5,598 nucleotides of DNA from Planctomycetaceae bacterium (GTDB taxonomy: Bacteria; Planctomycetota; Planctomycetia; Pirellulales; Thermoguttaceae). Positions within the stretch are counted from its first letter, which is position 1. Each line of letters starts with the position of its first letter. Shown piece after piece: positions 5,568 through 5,598 of the stretch. The notes beneath the pieces were generated by a model. It saw only the letters and a program-made list of their open reading frames with translations. It was not told where the DNA came from and ran no database searches. Both the position numbers and the translations under genes were made by a program. Where the stretch lies: positions 1 to 5,598 of the forward strand of contig JAITBS010000423.1 of assembly GCA_031283515.1 (NCBI GenBank), read 5' to 3'.

Positions 5568-5598
5568 AATATCACGGCTTGGCTAGGTAATATCACGG
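5568..5598. repeat. 10-nt direct repeat AATATCACGG, 21-nt period, at the window edge
   Basis: AATATCACGG occurs at 5568-5577 and at 5589-5598, the last base of the window, with CTTGGCTAGGT between. A 21-nt tandem array may therefore begin here and continue outside. With only one full unit visible, chance or a target-site duplication cannot be excluded. Confidence 0.35.

Larger units (their letters stand above)
5291..5598. other. Gene-free downstream region with REP-like palindromes
   Basis: These 308 nt contain no supported gene. They hold a composite of two inverted REP-like elements (5346-5497), a small hairpin (5449-5464) and a 10-nt direct repeat at the right edge (5568-5598). A minus-strand frame is open across nearly all of it but overlaps the end of the large gene and reads through the palindromes, so it is not called. 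Confidence 0.6.

Noticed and set aside
5255..5596. Minus-strand open frame of 113 codons across the downstream region
   Set aside because: It overlaps the 3' end of the large gene, reads through both REP-like palindromes and has no recognisable domain. The open frame is best explained by the palindromic repeats.
5449..5598. CRISPR array or attachment site
   Set aside because: The repeats are palindromic and inverted, or only 10 nt long with a single interval. There are no regularly spaced direct repeats of 23-37 nt.

Overview
The window holds one large intact gene (704-5290, plus strand, 1528 codons) between two AT-rich non-coding flanks. The product clearly belongs to the CobN / magnesium-chelatase subunit H superfamily. 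It carries a hydrophobic anchor at each end, so the roughly 1480-residue body is predicted to sit outside the cytoplasmic membrane. Cytosolic CobN of aerobic cobalamin synthesis does not have this layout. It better fits the membrane-anchored CobN-like proteins exemplified by HmuS of Bacteroidota haem-uptake operons. The metal and tetrapyrrole it handles cannot be settled here, because no partner gene (CobS/CobT, ChlI/ChlD, a TonB receptor or ExbB/ExbD) lies in the window.

Left flank (1-703): a short ORF at 111-275 begins with a recognisable DDE-transposase N-terminus (IS4/IS701-like) and then degenerates, so it is a remnant of an insertion sequence. The next 428 nt carry no gene. They hold an inverted repeat and four pairs of short direct repeats (periods 8, 10, 12 and 11 nt). 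The last pair ends 12 nt before the start codon of the large gene. A weak sigma70-like promoter can be proposed at 598-627. There is no Shine-Dalgarno sequence.

Right flank (5291-5598): an approximately 150-nt composite of two inverted REP-like palindromes, each with a GTAG head and a shared TTTCGCCGAAA core but different stem arms, followed by the start of a possible 21-nt tandem repeat that runs off the window.

Organism: by eye the gene is moderate in GC and the flanks are clearly AT-rich. The absent ribosome-binding site, transposon debris, REP-like repeats and a doubly anchored CobN-like protein suggest a Gram-negative bacterium, possibly Bacteroidota or the PVC/Planctomycetota group. 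This is an inference from general character, and no marker gene fixes the phylum.

The most noteworthy points are the protein's topology, two low-complexity insertions in an otherwise conserved chelatase fold (the second ending in a Met/Gly loop with methionine at every fourth residue), and the REP pair.
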